39,674 bases of DNA. Origin: Chloroflexota bacterium (GTDB lineage Bacteria; Chloroflexota; Dehalococcoidia; Lucifugimonadales; Lucifugimonadaceae). The stretch lies in assembly GCA_027624075.1 (NCBI GenBank), contig JAQBUH010000021.1, positions 1-39,674 on the forward strand. Reading direction: 5' to 3'. Below the pieces are notes generated by a model. That model did not search any database and was not told the origin of the DNA. It saw only the letters and a program-made list of their open reading frames with translations. Positions 1 through 8,996 of this stretch are shown one piece after another (the first letter of the stretch is position 1; every line of letters begins with the position of its first letter). Position numbers and translations under genes: made by a program.

Positions 1-642
1 CGTATTCGCTGAAAATAGGGGTCGTGCCCTGAGTCCTGACAGAACCGCGCCAGGGACCCAGATGGGCGGCCTCGGCTTCTGGAGTGGGCGCGGCCAGAGG
101 TTGACGTACCGTAGCTGCGTGTACTTACCGTCAAATGAGAATATCTCGTCCTCTTCCCACGCTCGCAGGATCAACTCTTCAGCCTCGGCATACTTCTCAC
201 GAAGCGTCGTTGGATTGGCTCCGTAGCCAAACGCTGTGTCCATCGCAGAGCCGACAGGGAAGCCTGCGACGAGCCGGCCGCCGCTGATGCAGTCCAGCAT
301 TGCGAACTCTTCGGCGACTCGTATCGGCGGGTCGTACAGGGCGATGAAGTTGCCCATCACAACGATCGCCACGTCCTTAGTCTCTCGTGACATGATCGCC
401 GCCATGATGTTTGGCGAAGGCATGATTCCGTAGGCGTTCTGGTGATGCTCATTCACGCAGATCCCGTCATACCCCACCTCAGCCGCGTACTTGAGCTCGT
501 CGAGCGTCTGGTTGTAAGTGCGGCTTGCTATCTCCGCATCGAACAGATGCCGGGGCGGGTCAACCCAGACGCTCCTGTGCTTTTCCCGGAAGTCCTCTGG
601 AAGATCACGGTACGGACAGAGATGGAACATCTCGATCTTCAT
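1..642 (-). CDS. LLM-class flavin-dependent oxidoreductase, C-terminus beyond window
   Basis: The N-terminal 214 codons of a bacterial-luciferase-like (LuxA-type) F420- or FMN-dependent oxidoreductase; the gene runs off the left edge. Translation begins MKIEMFHLCPYRDLPEDF. It then shows family hallmarks: VNEHHQ near residue 60, a block on SPNIMAAIMSRETK, and the ISGGRLVAGFPVG segment that lines the cofactor site in the TIM barrel. The ATG at 642 has a GAGAGG ribosome site about 7 nt upstream. The gene starts 36 nt after the stop of the DHDPS-like gene, so the two are probably co-transcribed. Family members oxidise or desulfurise small organics. The substrate cannot be told from sequence. Confidence 0.9.
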   Translation of the reverse strand, partial: MKIEMFHLCPYRDLPEDFREKHRSVWVDPPRHLFDAEIASRTYNQTLDELKYAAEVGYDGICVNEHHQNAYGIMPSPNIMAAIMSRETKDVAIVVMGNFIALYDPPIRVAEEFAMLDCISGGRLVAGFPVGSAMDTAFGYGANPTTLREKYAEAEELILRAWEEDEIFSFDGKYTQLRYVNLWPRPLQKPRPPIWVPGAVLSGLRARPLFSANT

Positions 643-678
643 GGAATTCCCTCTCGGCGCATATCGACGCCGCGCTCG

Positions 679-1635
679 CTACACCCCAACAGCGGCGTGA
701 CGCTCCGTGAAGCCGCGCTCTTTCGCCAGCCTGACAACCTCTTTCCGCTGCTCATCCGTCAGCCGGTTGACCGGCGGAATCGAGCGGCCGCAGTCGATGC
801 CGAGCCTCTCCGAAAGGATGGCCTTGCAGACGTCTGCTGGCGCTTCGAACATCCGCACAAGGCTGACAATCTCACCAACGCCGTCCTGCAACTCCTGGGC
901 GCGGGCCATGTCACCTCGCTCCCATGCGGCGAAAAGCTCTGAGTAGTGCCACGGCGCAATCGAAAGCGGAGCGTCTACTGTACCGACAGCGCCCATCGTG
1001 AGCGCCGGGAGCGGCAGCGCTCCGTTGCCGGAAAAGCACTTAAGGCCCATGTCCGCAAACGCCCGGATCTCCTGGAAGTTCATCGCGGAATGCTTCAGCC
1101 CGATAATCGTCGGGACCTCGGCCATGAACTTCTCCATCAGCGCGGGGACAGTCTCGACCTGCGTGAGCTGAGGCAGGTTGTAGACGAAGAACGGCAATCC
1201 GTCTGCGGCGTCTGCGACAGCCTTGTAGTGATCGATCTGGGACCTGACGCTGGTGCGGAAAAAGAACGGCGGGACGCAGCAGACGGCGGCACAGCCGTGC
1301 TCTTTTGCCTGCTTTGCGGCCTTCACCGCGCTCGCGGTGCTGATAGCTCCGACGTGCATGATCGCCAGCGCCCTGCCCTGTGTCACCTCTCCCGAGACGC
1401 GTGCGACAGCCTCACGCTGCTCCTCGGTCAGGATCGGCCCCTCACCCGTGCTTCCGGCCATCCAGAACCCGCCGACTCCGTTGGCGATGTTGTCATCGAG
1501 CAGCGCACGCAGCGCCTTCTCGTTGACCGAGCCGTCCTTCGCGATGGGCGTTGGAGGCGCCGGGAAAACTCCCTTGAACTCAAGATTCCTGGCAATTGGG
1601 GCAGCGTGTGAGCCGTTTGTGGCCGGCGGTGTCAT
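679..1635 (-). CDS. Dihydrodipicolinate synthase / N-acetylneuraminate lyase family aldolase
   Basis: A 318-aa class I (Schiff-base) aldolase of the DapA/NanA family, a cytosolic TIM barrel. The diagnostic residues are present: carboxylate-binding GSTGEG at 61-66, catalytic Tyr152 in VYNLP, and Schiff-base Lys181 in GLKHS. Length is slightly above the usual 290-310 because of about 18 extra N-terminal residues. The ATG is preceded by a strong GGAGG site 7 nt upstream. Sitting beside a flavin oxidoreductase and a peptidase-like gene rather than lysine genes, it is more likely a catabolic 2-keto-acid aldolase than the biosynthetic DapA. That role is inferred. Confidence 0.9.
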   Translation of the reverse strand: MTPPATNGSHAAPIARNLEFKGVFPAPPTPIAKDGSVNEKALRALLDDNIANGVGGFWMAGSTGEGPILTEEQREAVARVSGEVTQGRALAIMHVGAISTASAVKAAKQAKEHGCAAVCCVPPFFFRTSVRSQIDHYKAVADAADGLPFFVYNLPQLTQVETVPALMEKFMAEVPTIIGLKHSAMNFQEIRAFADMGLKCFSGNGALPLPALTMGAVGTVDAPLSIAPWHYSELFAAWERGDMARAQELQDGVGEIVSLVRMFEAPADVCKAILSERLGIDCGRSIPPVNRLTDEQRKEVVRLAKERGFTERHAAVGV

Positions 1636-1709
1636 GGCGGTCCTCCGTAAGGTGCAAGCGCGACGGCGATATTGGCTGGCAGTTTAGCGCCTTTTTGTGC
1701 GGTAAAGCT

Positions 1710-3392
1710 CTACCCCATCTCACGTTTCATCTGTGCCAGGCCCATCGGGCCCAGTCCAAGCGCAGCGTTGTGCCACTCTTTCAGATCGAACCCGGCCCCG
1801 GCGCGGGACTTCGCAGCCTCCCTCGCATCGAGCCACACCCGCTCACCCACCTTGTAGCTGATCGCCTGGCCCGGCAACCCCAGGTAGCGGTCGATCTCGC
1901 TCGCCACGAAGTCAGCCGGGTAGTGGACCCTGTCCCGCATGAACTCCAGCGCAAGGTCTCCGCTCCACACATCGCCGGGGTGAAACTCCGAGTCGGCCGG
2001 GACCTTCAGGCCGAGGTGCATGCCGATGTCCACCACCACCCGGACAGAACGCAGCGCCTGCGCGTCCAGCATCCCCATGTAGTGGTCCGGGTTCTCCAGG
2101 TAGCCGAGTTCCCCCATCAGCCGCTCTGCGTAAAGCGCCCAGCCCTCGACGTAGCCTGACGTGCCCGCCATCAGCCGCTGGTACCGGGACAGCTCGCCCG
2201 CCAGCGTCAGGTTGGTGGCGATCTGGAAATGATGGCCGGGGACGCCCTCGTGGTAGGCGGTCGACACCTCACGCCAGATGGGGAATGCGGTCTTCCCGCC
2301 GGTCGGATACCAGGTTCGGCCTGGCCTGGAGAAGTCCTCGGACGGCCCTGTGTAGTACATCGCGAGCGCGCCGCCGGCTGGAGCGATCATTGCCTCGATC
2401 TCTCGCACCCTGGGGTCGAGGTCAAAGTGCTTGCCGTCGAAGTCGTCGATGGTTGCGTCCTGCAGGTCCTGCATCCACTGCCTGAACTCGTCGACTCCGT
2501 GGACCGCACGCTCAGGGTCAGAGTCCAGCAACTCAACGGCCTCTTTAACCGAAGCGCTGGCCGAGGCGCCTGGCTTGATCCGGCTCGCAGTCTTCTCCAT
2601 CTCTGACCGCACCCATCCGGTCTGCTCCCAACCCCACCTGTACGTCTCTTCGAGATCAAGTTCGATGCCGTTGTAGCTGCGTGCGGCGAGTGAGTAGCGC
2701 TCCCTGCCCACGCCGTCCCTGGTGGTCGCCACGGGCATGTACTCGTCCCTGAGGAATGAGGCGAACCCTGCGAACGCGGCGTTGGCCTTGCTGGTGGCAG
2801 ATTCAAGCCGATTCTTCAACGACGCGCCGCCGTGCTTTGCACCGTCGAAACCTGACAGCAATCTGCTGAAGAATGGATCCGTGCCGTCCGCGCCGGTCCA
2901 TGTGTCGAGCTGAGCGGCTGTGCCCACAACCTGTCTCTGCGCCGCCACGAGCCCGCGGTCTGCGCCAAGCCGCATTGATGTGCGATAGCCGTCAAGCGCC
3001 TCGCCGACCCTTTCGATGCGGGACGCGATGTTCGACCAGTGCTCCTCGTTCGCCTGCGGCATCATGTCGAAGACGGAGCGCGTGGACTGCACCGGGCTGT
3101 GCAGGATGTTCAGCCCGCGCAGGTGCTCGCCCGCCTCATGCAGTTCGACGCCCAGCCGCAACTCTTCCAGGAACGTGTCACGGCAAACGCGCTCTCGGTC
3201 GCTCGCTGGCTTCGCCGCCTGCATGTCACGAATAGCGGAGCGCTCTGCCGACACCATTGCCTCAGCGCCGTCCGGAGAGAAGTCCGCCATGAGGTGGTCG
3301 TGGCCCGGCACACCCATGTAGGTGGCGCCGATCGGGTTCAGCGCGGCGTAGGTCTCGACGAACCGGTCCGCTATCTCGTACACCGATGGCAT
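1710..3392 (-). CDS. DUF885 family metallo-hydrolase (putative peptidase)
   Basis: A 560-aa DUF885 protein, a family of predicted zinc metallo-carboxypeptidase-like enzymes. The signature HEGVPGHH lies at 381-388 and EGWALYAE at 416-423; the two His and the downstream Glu are the expected zinc ligands and base. No signal peptide is visible, so it is probably cytoplasmic. An in-frame TTG at 3452 would overlap the stop of the upstream serine hydrolase by one TTGA. I chose the ATG at 3392 because a GGGAGA site lies 8 nt upstream and the protein then begins MPSVYEIADRF, where family similarity starts. Pairing with a beta-lactamase-like gene suggests joint peptide or amide turnover (inference). 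Confidence 0.9.
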   Translation of the reverse strand: MPSVYEIADRFVETYAALNPIGATYMGVPGHDHLMADFSPDGAEAMVSAERSAIRDMQAAKPASDRERVCRDTFLEELRLGVELHEAGEHLRGLNILHSPVQSTRSVFDMMPQANEEHWSNIASRIERVGEALDGYRTSMRLGADRGLVAAQRQVVGTAAQLDTWTGADGTDPFFSRLLSGFDGAKHGGASLKNRLESATSKANAAFAGFASFLRDEYMPVATTRDGVGRERYSLAARSYNGIELDLEETYRWGWEQTGWVRSEMEKTASRIKPGASASASVKEAVELLDSDPERAVHGVDEFRQWMQDLQDATIDDFDGKHFDLDPRVREIEAMIAPAGGALAMYYTGPSEDFSRPGRTWYPTGGKTAFPIWREVSTAYHEGVPGHHFQIATNLTLAGELSRYQRLMAGTSGYVEGWALYAERLMGELGYLENPDHYMGMLDAQALRSVRVVVDIGMHLGLKVPADSEFHPGDVWSGDLALEFMRDRVHYPADFVASEIDRYLGLPGQAISYKVGERVWLDAREAAKSRAGAGFDLKEWHNAALGLGPMGLAQMKREMG

Positions 3393-3448
3393 TTGCGAAT
3401 CTCCCGCTGTCCTGTCCCGTCGGTTACTGGTCCCCGAGGATCTCGCGC

Positions 3449-4876
3449 TCAACCGATCTTCCGGTACCGGAACCCGCCGAGAGTAAAGCCTGTGACCCGG
3501 CCTGACCCGTCACGTGTGAATACCGCGGTCTCACCGGCGCCGCGGCCATTCGCAACCCTGAAGCTGTCGCTGGCTTCGCCAGTCCTGGCAATACTGGCGA
3601 TCGGCTCAAGCAGAGCGGGAGCGTGCATGGACGGCTCGCCCGGACCCGGCTTCGCAAACGAGATCCCGCCCGCTGCCGGCATTATCGTGAGCGGCAGTCC
3701 CGGCTCAGCCCGGTAGCTGCCGTCGAACTCGGTTGGCGGCCCTGCCGACACCGGCGCGCCGTCCGTGCCCTCGTCGGCCGCGGGCGCTTCACCAGACTCT
3801 TCGGAAGCGTCGATCACCGTCTCCGCAATCCTGAATGGCAGCGACTCTGACGGCCAGCTTGCCGGCCACAGGTTCACGAGCACGATCACGCCTGTCCGGG
3901 ACGGCACATTGAAGCTCACTCTGGTAGAAAATCCGTGGACCGCGCCGCCGTGGTTCAGAAAAACCCGGTCACCACGGCGGACCGCCCGCCATCCAAGGCA
4001 CTGCCCGCTCGACCAGTCTGCCTCGATGTAAACAGGCCGGCGCATCTCCGCCAGCGACTGCGCGGACAGAACCGGCTCCGGATGAGTTGACGCGTTGTCG
4101 CCCAACTGAAAGCCGATCCACTTCGCAAGGTCCTCGACGTTGGTCTGTAGCTGGCCCGCGGAGGCATAGCCGTTCAAGTGACCAATGGGCGCAATCCGGA
4201 ACCCGCTCTCACCCGGAAGGGCCGGACTGTATCCGGTCATCTTCAGCTTCGACTGCTCCGGTGAAAGGTCGAACGCAGTATTTTTTAGTCCCAGCGGACC
4301 AATGATCTCATCGCGCACGTAGTCGACATATGACTTGCCGGATAGCCGCGAGATCACCTCGCCGAGCAGGCTGTACGCCAGGTTGGAGTACTTCCACTGC
4401 GAATCCTGCGGGATAACAACCTGCACTCGCTCAAGTGAGTCCATCACATGCTCACGCGTTGGGAAGTCCGGCGTGTCCCAGTCCAGGTCCGGGTGCTCCG
4501 TGCTCAGGCCAGATTGGTGAGTAAGCATCCGGCGGATGGTCACAGATTCCAGCGGGCCGGCAATCGCCTGCGCGCTCGTGAACTCCGGTATGTGCAGCAG
4601 CAGCGGGTCGTCCAGCGCCAGCAGCGACGCGTCCCTCAACTGCATGATGGCTGTCGCGGTGAAGGTCTTGGTGACCGACGCAACCCGCGCTATTGATTGA
4701 GCCGTCGGTGCGTCGCCTCGCACGAGGTCAGACGCGCCATACGAGCGAAACATGGCAAGCGAGCCATCCCGGACAATACCGACCGCCGCGCCGGGAACCG
4801 CAGACGCGGCTAGCTCAGCCTCGATGATGGCGTCAACTCTGGACTGGATAGGTTCGGGCAACTGGGAGGCAGGCAT
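3449..4876 (-). CDS. Serine hydrolase, beta-lactamase class C / PBP4* family
   Basis: A 475-aa member of the class C beta-lactamase/D-aminopeptidase/esterase clan. The three active-site motifs are clear: SVTK at 67-70 (nucleophile Ser67, Lys70), YSN at 163-165, and HGG at 309-311. The C-terminal 100 residues form a separate beta-rich domain after an acidic, Pro-rich linker, as in family members with a lipocalin-like tail. No secretion signal is evident. It starts with ATG and ends just before the DUF885 gene, so the two are probably one transcript. The fold covers peptidases and esterases; nothing here points specifically to antibiotic resistance. Confidence 0.9.
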   Translation of the reverse strand: MPASQLPEPIQSRVDAIIEAELAASAVPGAAVGIVRDGSLAMFRSYGASDLVRGDAPTAQSIARVASVTKTFTATAIMQLRDASLLALDDPLLLHIPEFTSAQAIAGPLESVTIRRMLTHQSGLSTEHPDLDWDTPDFPTREHVMDSLERVQVVIPQDSQWKYSNLAYSLLGEVISRLSGKSYVDYVRDEIIGPLGLKNTAFDLSPEQSKLKMTGYSPALPGESGFRIAPIGHLNGYASAGQLQTNVEDLAKWIGFQLGDNASTHPEPVLSAQSLAEMRRPVYIEADWSSGQCLGWRAVRRGDRVFLNHGGAVHGFSTRVSFNVPSRTGVIVLVNLWPASWPSESLPFRIAETVIDASEESGEAPAADEGTDGAPVSAGPPTEFDGSYRAEPGLPLTIMPAAGGISFAKPGPGEPSMHAPALLEPIASIARTGEASDSFRVANGRGAGETAVFTRDGSGRVTGFTLGGFRYRKIG

Positions 4877-4943
4877 CTTGGCCGGGCACCAGGCTCAGCG
4901 GTTGCGGACAGGCCTGCCAGATTGACCGCGCTCCTCACCCGTG

Positions 4944-5453
4944 TCAAGCCGCTGGTCTGGCGCTCTTCGCAGCCTCGGCGAGCGACGCGTAGACCTGTTT
5001 GCGGTAGTGCTCGATGCGGTCCTCTACGCGGCGCAGGGTCGTGCGCTTCATCGTGACGGACTTCGTGAGCTCTTCAATCAGGTCCCCTGCCTTCTCCTGC
5101 TCGTCCTCGAACTCCGCGATGGCGGTGGCCGCGTCCTGGTCTAGCTGTAGCGTGTCCGCCTTGGGGTTCTGGCTCAGCAAGTCCTGCTTCGCATCACGGA
5201 TCGACTCTCGCAGTTCGATCTCACGCCTCTTACGTTCAGCGACGAACTTTTTCTTGTACTCGAGTTCGGCGGTCATTTCGTCCGCCTCTTTTGAGAACTT
5301 CCGCTGGTCGGCGAGCCGCTCCTCGACCTGTACCATCAGCTTGTTCACCTGGTCGGCGAAAAACGCGGAGCGCGTCGGCTTGCCGGTCGAGCCGACCTTG
5401 CCGAGGTGCGTCATCAGGGTGTGAATCTTCGGGTCGTCAGTCCAGTGAGCCAT
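4944..5453 (-). CDS. Hypothetical coiled-coil protein
   Basis: A 169-aa protein I do not recognise. After a short N-terminal segment (MAHWTDDPKIHTLMTHLGKV) almost the whole chain is charged and heptad-like, rich in Glu, Lys, Arg and Gln, consistent with one long alpha-helical coiled coil from about residue 40 to 155. No signal peptide or membrane segment is seen. The ATG at 5453 is preferred; an in-frame GTG at 5504 would add 17 residues (MGQGEATSNRHSILNVK). Neither has a clear ribosome site. It lies 67 nt upstream of the serine hydrolase and may head that transcript. Function unknown. Confidence 0.7.
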   Translation of the reverse strand: MAHWTDDPKIHTLMTHLGKVGSTGKPTRSAFFADQVNKLMVQVEERLADQRKFSKEADEMTAELEYKKKFVAERKRREIELRESIRDAKQDLLSQNPKADTLQLDQDAATAIAEFEDEQEKAGDLIEELTKSVTMKRTTLRRVEDRIEHYRKQVYASLAEAAKSARPAA

Positions 5454-5692
5454 TTTCACATTCAGTATGCTGTGTCTGTTTGAGGTAGCTTCGCCCTGCC
5501 CCACCCATCACCCTGGCGGCGCCTGCTGGTCTCCCGGATAGTCCGCTCAATTGAGGGCGGAAATGGGAACAGTGATGGCGCCTGAGTTCACGCTACCCCG
5601 CGGCGGGACATGAGAAAAGTGGAGTCGCACGCAATTCGGGTGTGCTTTTCACTGAAGAGCGCGCTTGCGTTCCAAATGCACAAAATGTACAT

Positions 5693-5718
5693 GACCAGAC
5701 CAGACCAGACCAGACCAG
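5693..5718 (+). repeat. Five-copy GACCA pentanucleotide tandem repeat
   Basis: Five perfect head-to-tail copies of GACCA (5693-5717) plus one more G, in the intergenic space 40 nt before the enolase-like fragment. A pentanucleotide run could vary by slippage. No coding role is visible. Confidence 0.9.
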
Positions 5719-5756
5719 GCCGGCCGGCTGGCGCCGCGCCACAGGAGTCGAAAGCG

Positions 5757-5915
5757 ATGAAGGTCACCGGGATTAGCCTCGACGTAGTTGAGCGGGAGGC
5801 GCCGGACGCCCGCGTCAGCGACCACCCCGGCGGGAACTGCGGAATCGTGCGCAACGGCGTTTTGCGTCGCTGGAGTGACCAGGGCGATCATGCCGAAGCT
5901 GCAGTTCCAGCGTAG
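5757..5915 (+). pseudogene. N-terminal remnant of an enolase-superfamily (mandelate racemase-like) gene
   Basis: An ATG-started frame of 52 codons opens MKVTGISLDVVEREAPDARV and continues GGNCGIVRNGVLR. This matches the usual first beta-strands of mandelate racemase/muconate lactonizing enzymes, which normally continue with T-DEGI-G. After about residue 37 the similarity stops, the frame turns into unrelated sequence and ends at TAG 5913-5915. No barrel domain follows in any frame. The rest of the 471-nt gap between the coiled-coil gene and the PLP-enzyme gene holds nothing else I can name. Best read as a truncated relic. A short functional peptide is less likely. Confidence 0.5.
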
Positions 5916-5975
5916 AATCTCGTCGTCTCAGACACGCCTCTGCTTAGAAACGACTTCCTCAACACAACCGCCACT

Positions 5976-7133
5976 ATGCCCACCAAACACAACCCGATCA
6001 CTGGCAATCAGATAGTCGAGCGGCTCGGGGTGCGGCCCATCATCAACGCCGGCGGCCCCAACACGATGCACTCTGGCAGCAGGCCGCGGCGGGAGGCGCT
6101 CGACGCTATGCTCGCCATGTCCGAGGTGTTCGTGAACATGGACGAACTCCTGATCGCGGCGGGAGAAGAGATCGCGTCGCTCGTCGGCGCCGAGGCGGCG
6201 ACTGTCACCAGCGGCGCGTCCGGCGGACTGGTTATTCAGGCCGCGGCGGCGGTGTCCAGGGGCGACGCCGGAATCATCGGGCGGCTTCCTGACACAGACG
6301 GGCTGCCAAACGAACTGGTCATCCAGAAGCCGCATCGCTTCGTCTACGACCACCTGTATCTAACGCCGGGGACGCGCTTCGTTGAGGCGGGCGACGCCGC
6401 TGGCTGCGCCACTGAGCAGCTTGAGGCAGCCATATCTGCCAGGACCGCGGGAGTGATTCACCTGGAGTCACCCTTCAAGAACCGTGGCACTGTCCCGCTG
6501 TGGCAGGCGGCGGAGATCGCCCACTCGCACGGCCTGCCGCTGTTGGCAGACGCGGCATCGATGCTCCCGCCACGCGAAAACCTCCGCAAGTTCACGTCCA
6601 AGGGCGCAGACCTTGTCTCTTTCTCTGGTGGCAAGGCGGTGCGCGGCCCGCAGAGCACCGGTTTCCTCGTCGGCAAGAAGGAGTGGGTGGAGTTTGCCCG
6701 GCTGGTCAACGCTCCCCACGCGACGATAGCGAGGGCGCAGAAGGTGTCGAAGGAGGAGGTCGCAGGGCTGCTGGCGGCTCTGCGCGCCTTCGTAGACGAG
6801 GACGAGACGGCGGAGACGGCGCGCTACCGGCGAGACATGCAGTCGGTCGTTGACCGCCTCGCCGAGGTGCCGGGAGTCGCAATGTCGCTTGAGCACAACT
6901 ACGACCACTACATCCCGCACGCCGTGATCACGCTGACCGACTCATGGCGCGGGCCTGATGGACCGGAGATCGCCCGGCGGCTGATGGCTGGTGAGCAGCG
7001 CGTGTATGTTGTCTCGGGTTACCTCGGCGACAGGGAGATATGGGTCGACCCGCTGAACATCCAGCCGGGCGAACTGGAGATCGTCGCCGCCCGCGTACAC
7101 GAAGAGCTAATTAAAGGCGCGGCAGGCGGGTAA
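5976..7133 (+). CDS. SelA-fold / aminotransferase class V-like PLP-dependent enzyme
   Basis: A 385-aa fold-type I PLP enzyme of the family that groups L-seryl-tRNA(Sec) selenium transferase with D-glucosaminate-6-phosphate ammonia-lyase-like proteins. The PLP lysine is Lys220 in FSGGKAVRGPQSTG; Asp192 in LLADAAS contacts the pyridine nitrogen; SGASGG at 79-84 is the phosphate-cup loop. It is shorter than true SelA (about 460 aa) and lacks SelA's N-terminal tRNA-binding domain, so a small-molecule beta-elimination or ammonia-lyase activity is more likely. The ATG has no obvious ribosome site. It lies upstream of a ThDP-dependent enzyme on the same strand, suggesting a shared catabolic role (inference). 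Confidence 0.85.
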   Translation: MPTKHNPITGNQIVERLGVRPIINAGGPNTMHSGSRPRREALDAMLAMSEVFVNMDELLIAAGEEIASLVGAEAATVTSGASGGLVIQAAAAVSRGDAGIIGRLPDTDGLPNELVIQKPHRFVYDHLYLTPGTRFVEAGDAAGCATEQLEAAISARTAGVIHLESPFKNRGTVPLWQAAEIAHSHGLPLLADAASMLPPRENLRKFTSKGADLVSFSGGKAVRGPQSTGFLVGKKEWVEFARLVNAPHATIARAQKVSKEEVAGLLAALRAFVDEDETAETARYRRDMQSVVDRLAEVPGVAMSLEHNYDHYIPHAVITLTDSWRGPDGPEIARRLMAGEQRVYVVSGYLGDREIWVDPLNIQPGELEIVAARVHEELIKGAAGG

Positions 7134-7151
7134 AGTTGCGCCGTCAGGTAG

Positions 7152-7282
7152 GGGCGCCGCTTGCTGCGCCCGCAGCCCGGAGGGCTGAGTGTGCCGCTGA
7201 CATTTCCTGTGACCGGTCCACCAGGGCACCGGCACTGCGTGCCCGGGCGCCGCTTGCTGCAAGCTGTCGAAGACTCCAGCGG
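7152..7282 (+). repeat. Intergenic repeat element (copy A), with internal duplication
   Basis: The gap between the PLP-enzyme and ThDP-enzyme genes contains a 16-nt direct repeat (GGGCGCCGCTTGCTGC) at 7152-7167 and 7245-7260. The second copy runs into a 29-nt segment (7254-7282) that recurs at 15590-15618 with 27 of 29 identities, including 20 identical nt (GCAAGCTGTCGAAGACTCCA). This looks like a short dispersed intergenic element on the plus strand. Its function is unknown. Confidence 0.6.
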
Positions 7283-7325
7283 CGCCCAAACCTGAATCCA
7301 GCATCCAGAAGGAACCAGATCAATC

Positions 7326-8981
7326 ATGAAAATGGCCGGGAAGCACTCGCTGCTTAAGATGTTCGAGGCCGAGGGGATCCGCCACATGTTCGGCAATCCG
7401 GGCACGAGCGAGGCGCCCATGATGGACATCATGCCGGAATACCCGGGAATCCAGTACTACCTGGTGCTCCAGGAAGGAGTCGCTGTCGGCATGGCCGAAG
7501 GCTACGCGCGTGCCTCCGGCGAGGTCCCGCTCGTCAGCCTGCACATAGACAACGGCATGGCGAACGGCCTCAGCCTGATGATCGACCAGAAGTACTCCGG
7601 CACTCCAATGGTCCTCACAGCAGGCAACAAGGACATACGCAAGATGGCGGCCGGCAGAAGCGACCTCGCAGAGATGGCCCGCCCGTTCGCCAAGTGGAGC
7701 ACCGAGATCACGCACGCAGAGCAGGTGCCTTCGGTCATCCGCAGGGCGTTCCAGGAGGCCCGCACCGCGCCGACAGGCCCGGTCTTCGTAGCCGTTTCAG
7801 CGAACGCGTTCGACGATGTGGCAGATATCGATATCTTACCGTCGTCCAGAGTTCGCTCGCTCCCTGCGGCGGACCAGAACGCGGTCGAAGAGGCATGCGC
7901 GCTCATCGCGTCGGCAAAGCGCCCAATCTTGATCGTCGGCGACCGCGTCAGCGAGTACGGCGGCGCCTCGGGTGCGGTCCGGCTGGCAGAGCTCGCAGGC
8001 ATGAGGGCGTACGGTCACATCTCCACCGCAATGAACTTCCCAGCTTCGCACCCGCTGTGGCAGGGCGGGCTGAGCATGCGCACCCCGGAAGCGGTCGCGG
8101 CCGTGCGCGCCGCAGACGTCATTGTGGCCGCTGGCTGCCCCGTCTTCGAGGACTTCTTCTACCAGCCTGGACAGTTCATCGCGGCCGGCTCGAAGCTGAT
8201 CCACATCGATATCAACCCCGGCGAGATCGGCAAGTCAGAGCCCACCGACATCGGGATACTCGGCGCGCCCGGCGTCGCGCTCGGCCAGCTTGCAGACCAT
8301 CTCTCTGAAACGCTCAGCGGCTCGCAGATCGAGGCGGCGAAGGGCCGTGTCGAGCAGGCGGCACAGGCGTCTGCAGCCCGCAAGGCTGCGTTCGAGGCTC
8401 TGGCGGCAAAGGGCATGAAGAGTTCACCGATGACCGCGGCTGCGATGGGCAAGGTTATGGCAGACACGATGCCCGAAGACACGGTGGTGTTCAACGACGG
8501 CGTGAGCTCTGCCGGTTTCGTCTTCGAGGCACTGAACCCGTCACAGCCCGGCTCTTACTACGGCTGCCGCGGCCAGGCGATCGGCTGGGGTGTCGGCGCA
8601 ACGCTTGGCGTCAAGCTTGCGAACATGGACCGGCCGGTTGTCGGTGTGATCGGCGACGGCAGCGCCATGATGACGATCCAGGGACTGTACACAGCGGTCA
8701 ACAGCAACATCCCCGTTGTCTATGTCATGTGCAACAACTCGTCTTACCGGGTGCTCAAGGTGAACATGAACCACTATCACCGGCTCAACAAAATGCCGAT
8801 GCCGGACCACTACTTCGGCTTCGACTTCCCGGCTGAGATCGACTTCGTGGCGCAGGCGAACGCGTACGGGATGCGGGGCGAGCGCGTCACCCGGCCGGAC
8901 GACTTTGCGAAGGCGCTTGACGGCGCGATCAAGTCCGGAGAGCCGGCGGTGATCGACGTTGTGATCGACGGCAGCCTGTAG
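7326..8981 (+). CDS. Thiamine diphosphate-dependent decarboxylase/synthase (benzoylformate decarboxylase-like)
   Basis: A 551-aa ThDP enzyme with the three-domain acetolactate synthase/benzoylformate decarboxylase architecture. The cofactor-activating glutamate is Glu50 in VLQEGVAVGMAEGYAR. The ThDP/Mg motif begins GDGSAMM at 443-446 and ends at CNNSSYRV about 30 residues on. The start FGNPGTSEAP matches benzoylformate-decarboxylase-like proteins better than acetolactate synthases. ATG at 7326 is preferred over the ATG two codons later because an AGAAGGA site lies upstream. It probably decarboxylates a 2-oxo acid; the substrate is not readable. Its stop is 15 nt from the convergent VIT gene. 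Confidence 0.9.
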   Translation: MKMAGKHSLLKMFEAEGIRHMFGNPGTSEAPMMDIMPEYPGIQYYLVLQEGVAVGMAEGYARASGEVPLVSLHIDNGMANGLSLMIDQKYSGTPMVLTAGNKDIRKMAAGRSDLAEMARPFAKWSTEITHAEQVPSVIRRAFQEARTAPTGPVFVAVSANAFDDVADIDILPSSRVRSLPAADQNAVEEACALIASAKRPILIVGDRVSEYGGASGAVRLAELAGMRAYGHISTAMNFPASHPLWQGGLSMRTPEAVAAVRAADVIVAAGCPVFEDFFYQPGQFIAAGSKLIHIDINPGEIGKSEPTDIGILGAPGVALGQLADHLSETLSGSQIEAAKGRVEQAAQASAARKAAFEALAAKGMKSSPMTAAAMGKVMADTMPEDTVVFNDGVSSAGFVFEALNPSQPGSYYGCRGQAIGWGVGATLGVKLANMDRPVVGVIGDGSAMMTIQGLYTAVNSNIPVVYVMCNNSSYRVLKVNMNHYHRLNKMPMPDHYFGFDFPAEIDFVAQANAYGMRGERVTRPDDFAKALDGAIKSGEPAVIDVVIDGSL

Positions 8982-8996
8982 CGGTTTCGGCGCCGT

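Noticed and set aside
946-1611. Plus-strand frame opposite the aldolase gene
   Set aside because: Shadow frame, Arg-rich, no ribosome site; the minus-strand gene has full catalytic motifs.
5976-7133. Possible SelA, supporting selenocysteine use directly
   Set aside because: The fold and PLP motif are SelA-like, but the protein is about 75 aa too short and lacks the N-terminal tRNA-binding domain. It belongs to the wider SelA-like/ammonia-lyase group and cannot be used as evidence for Sec synthesis.
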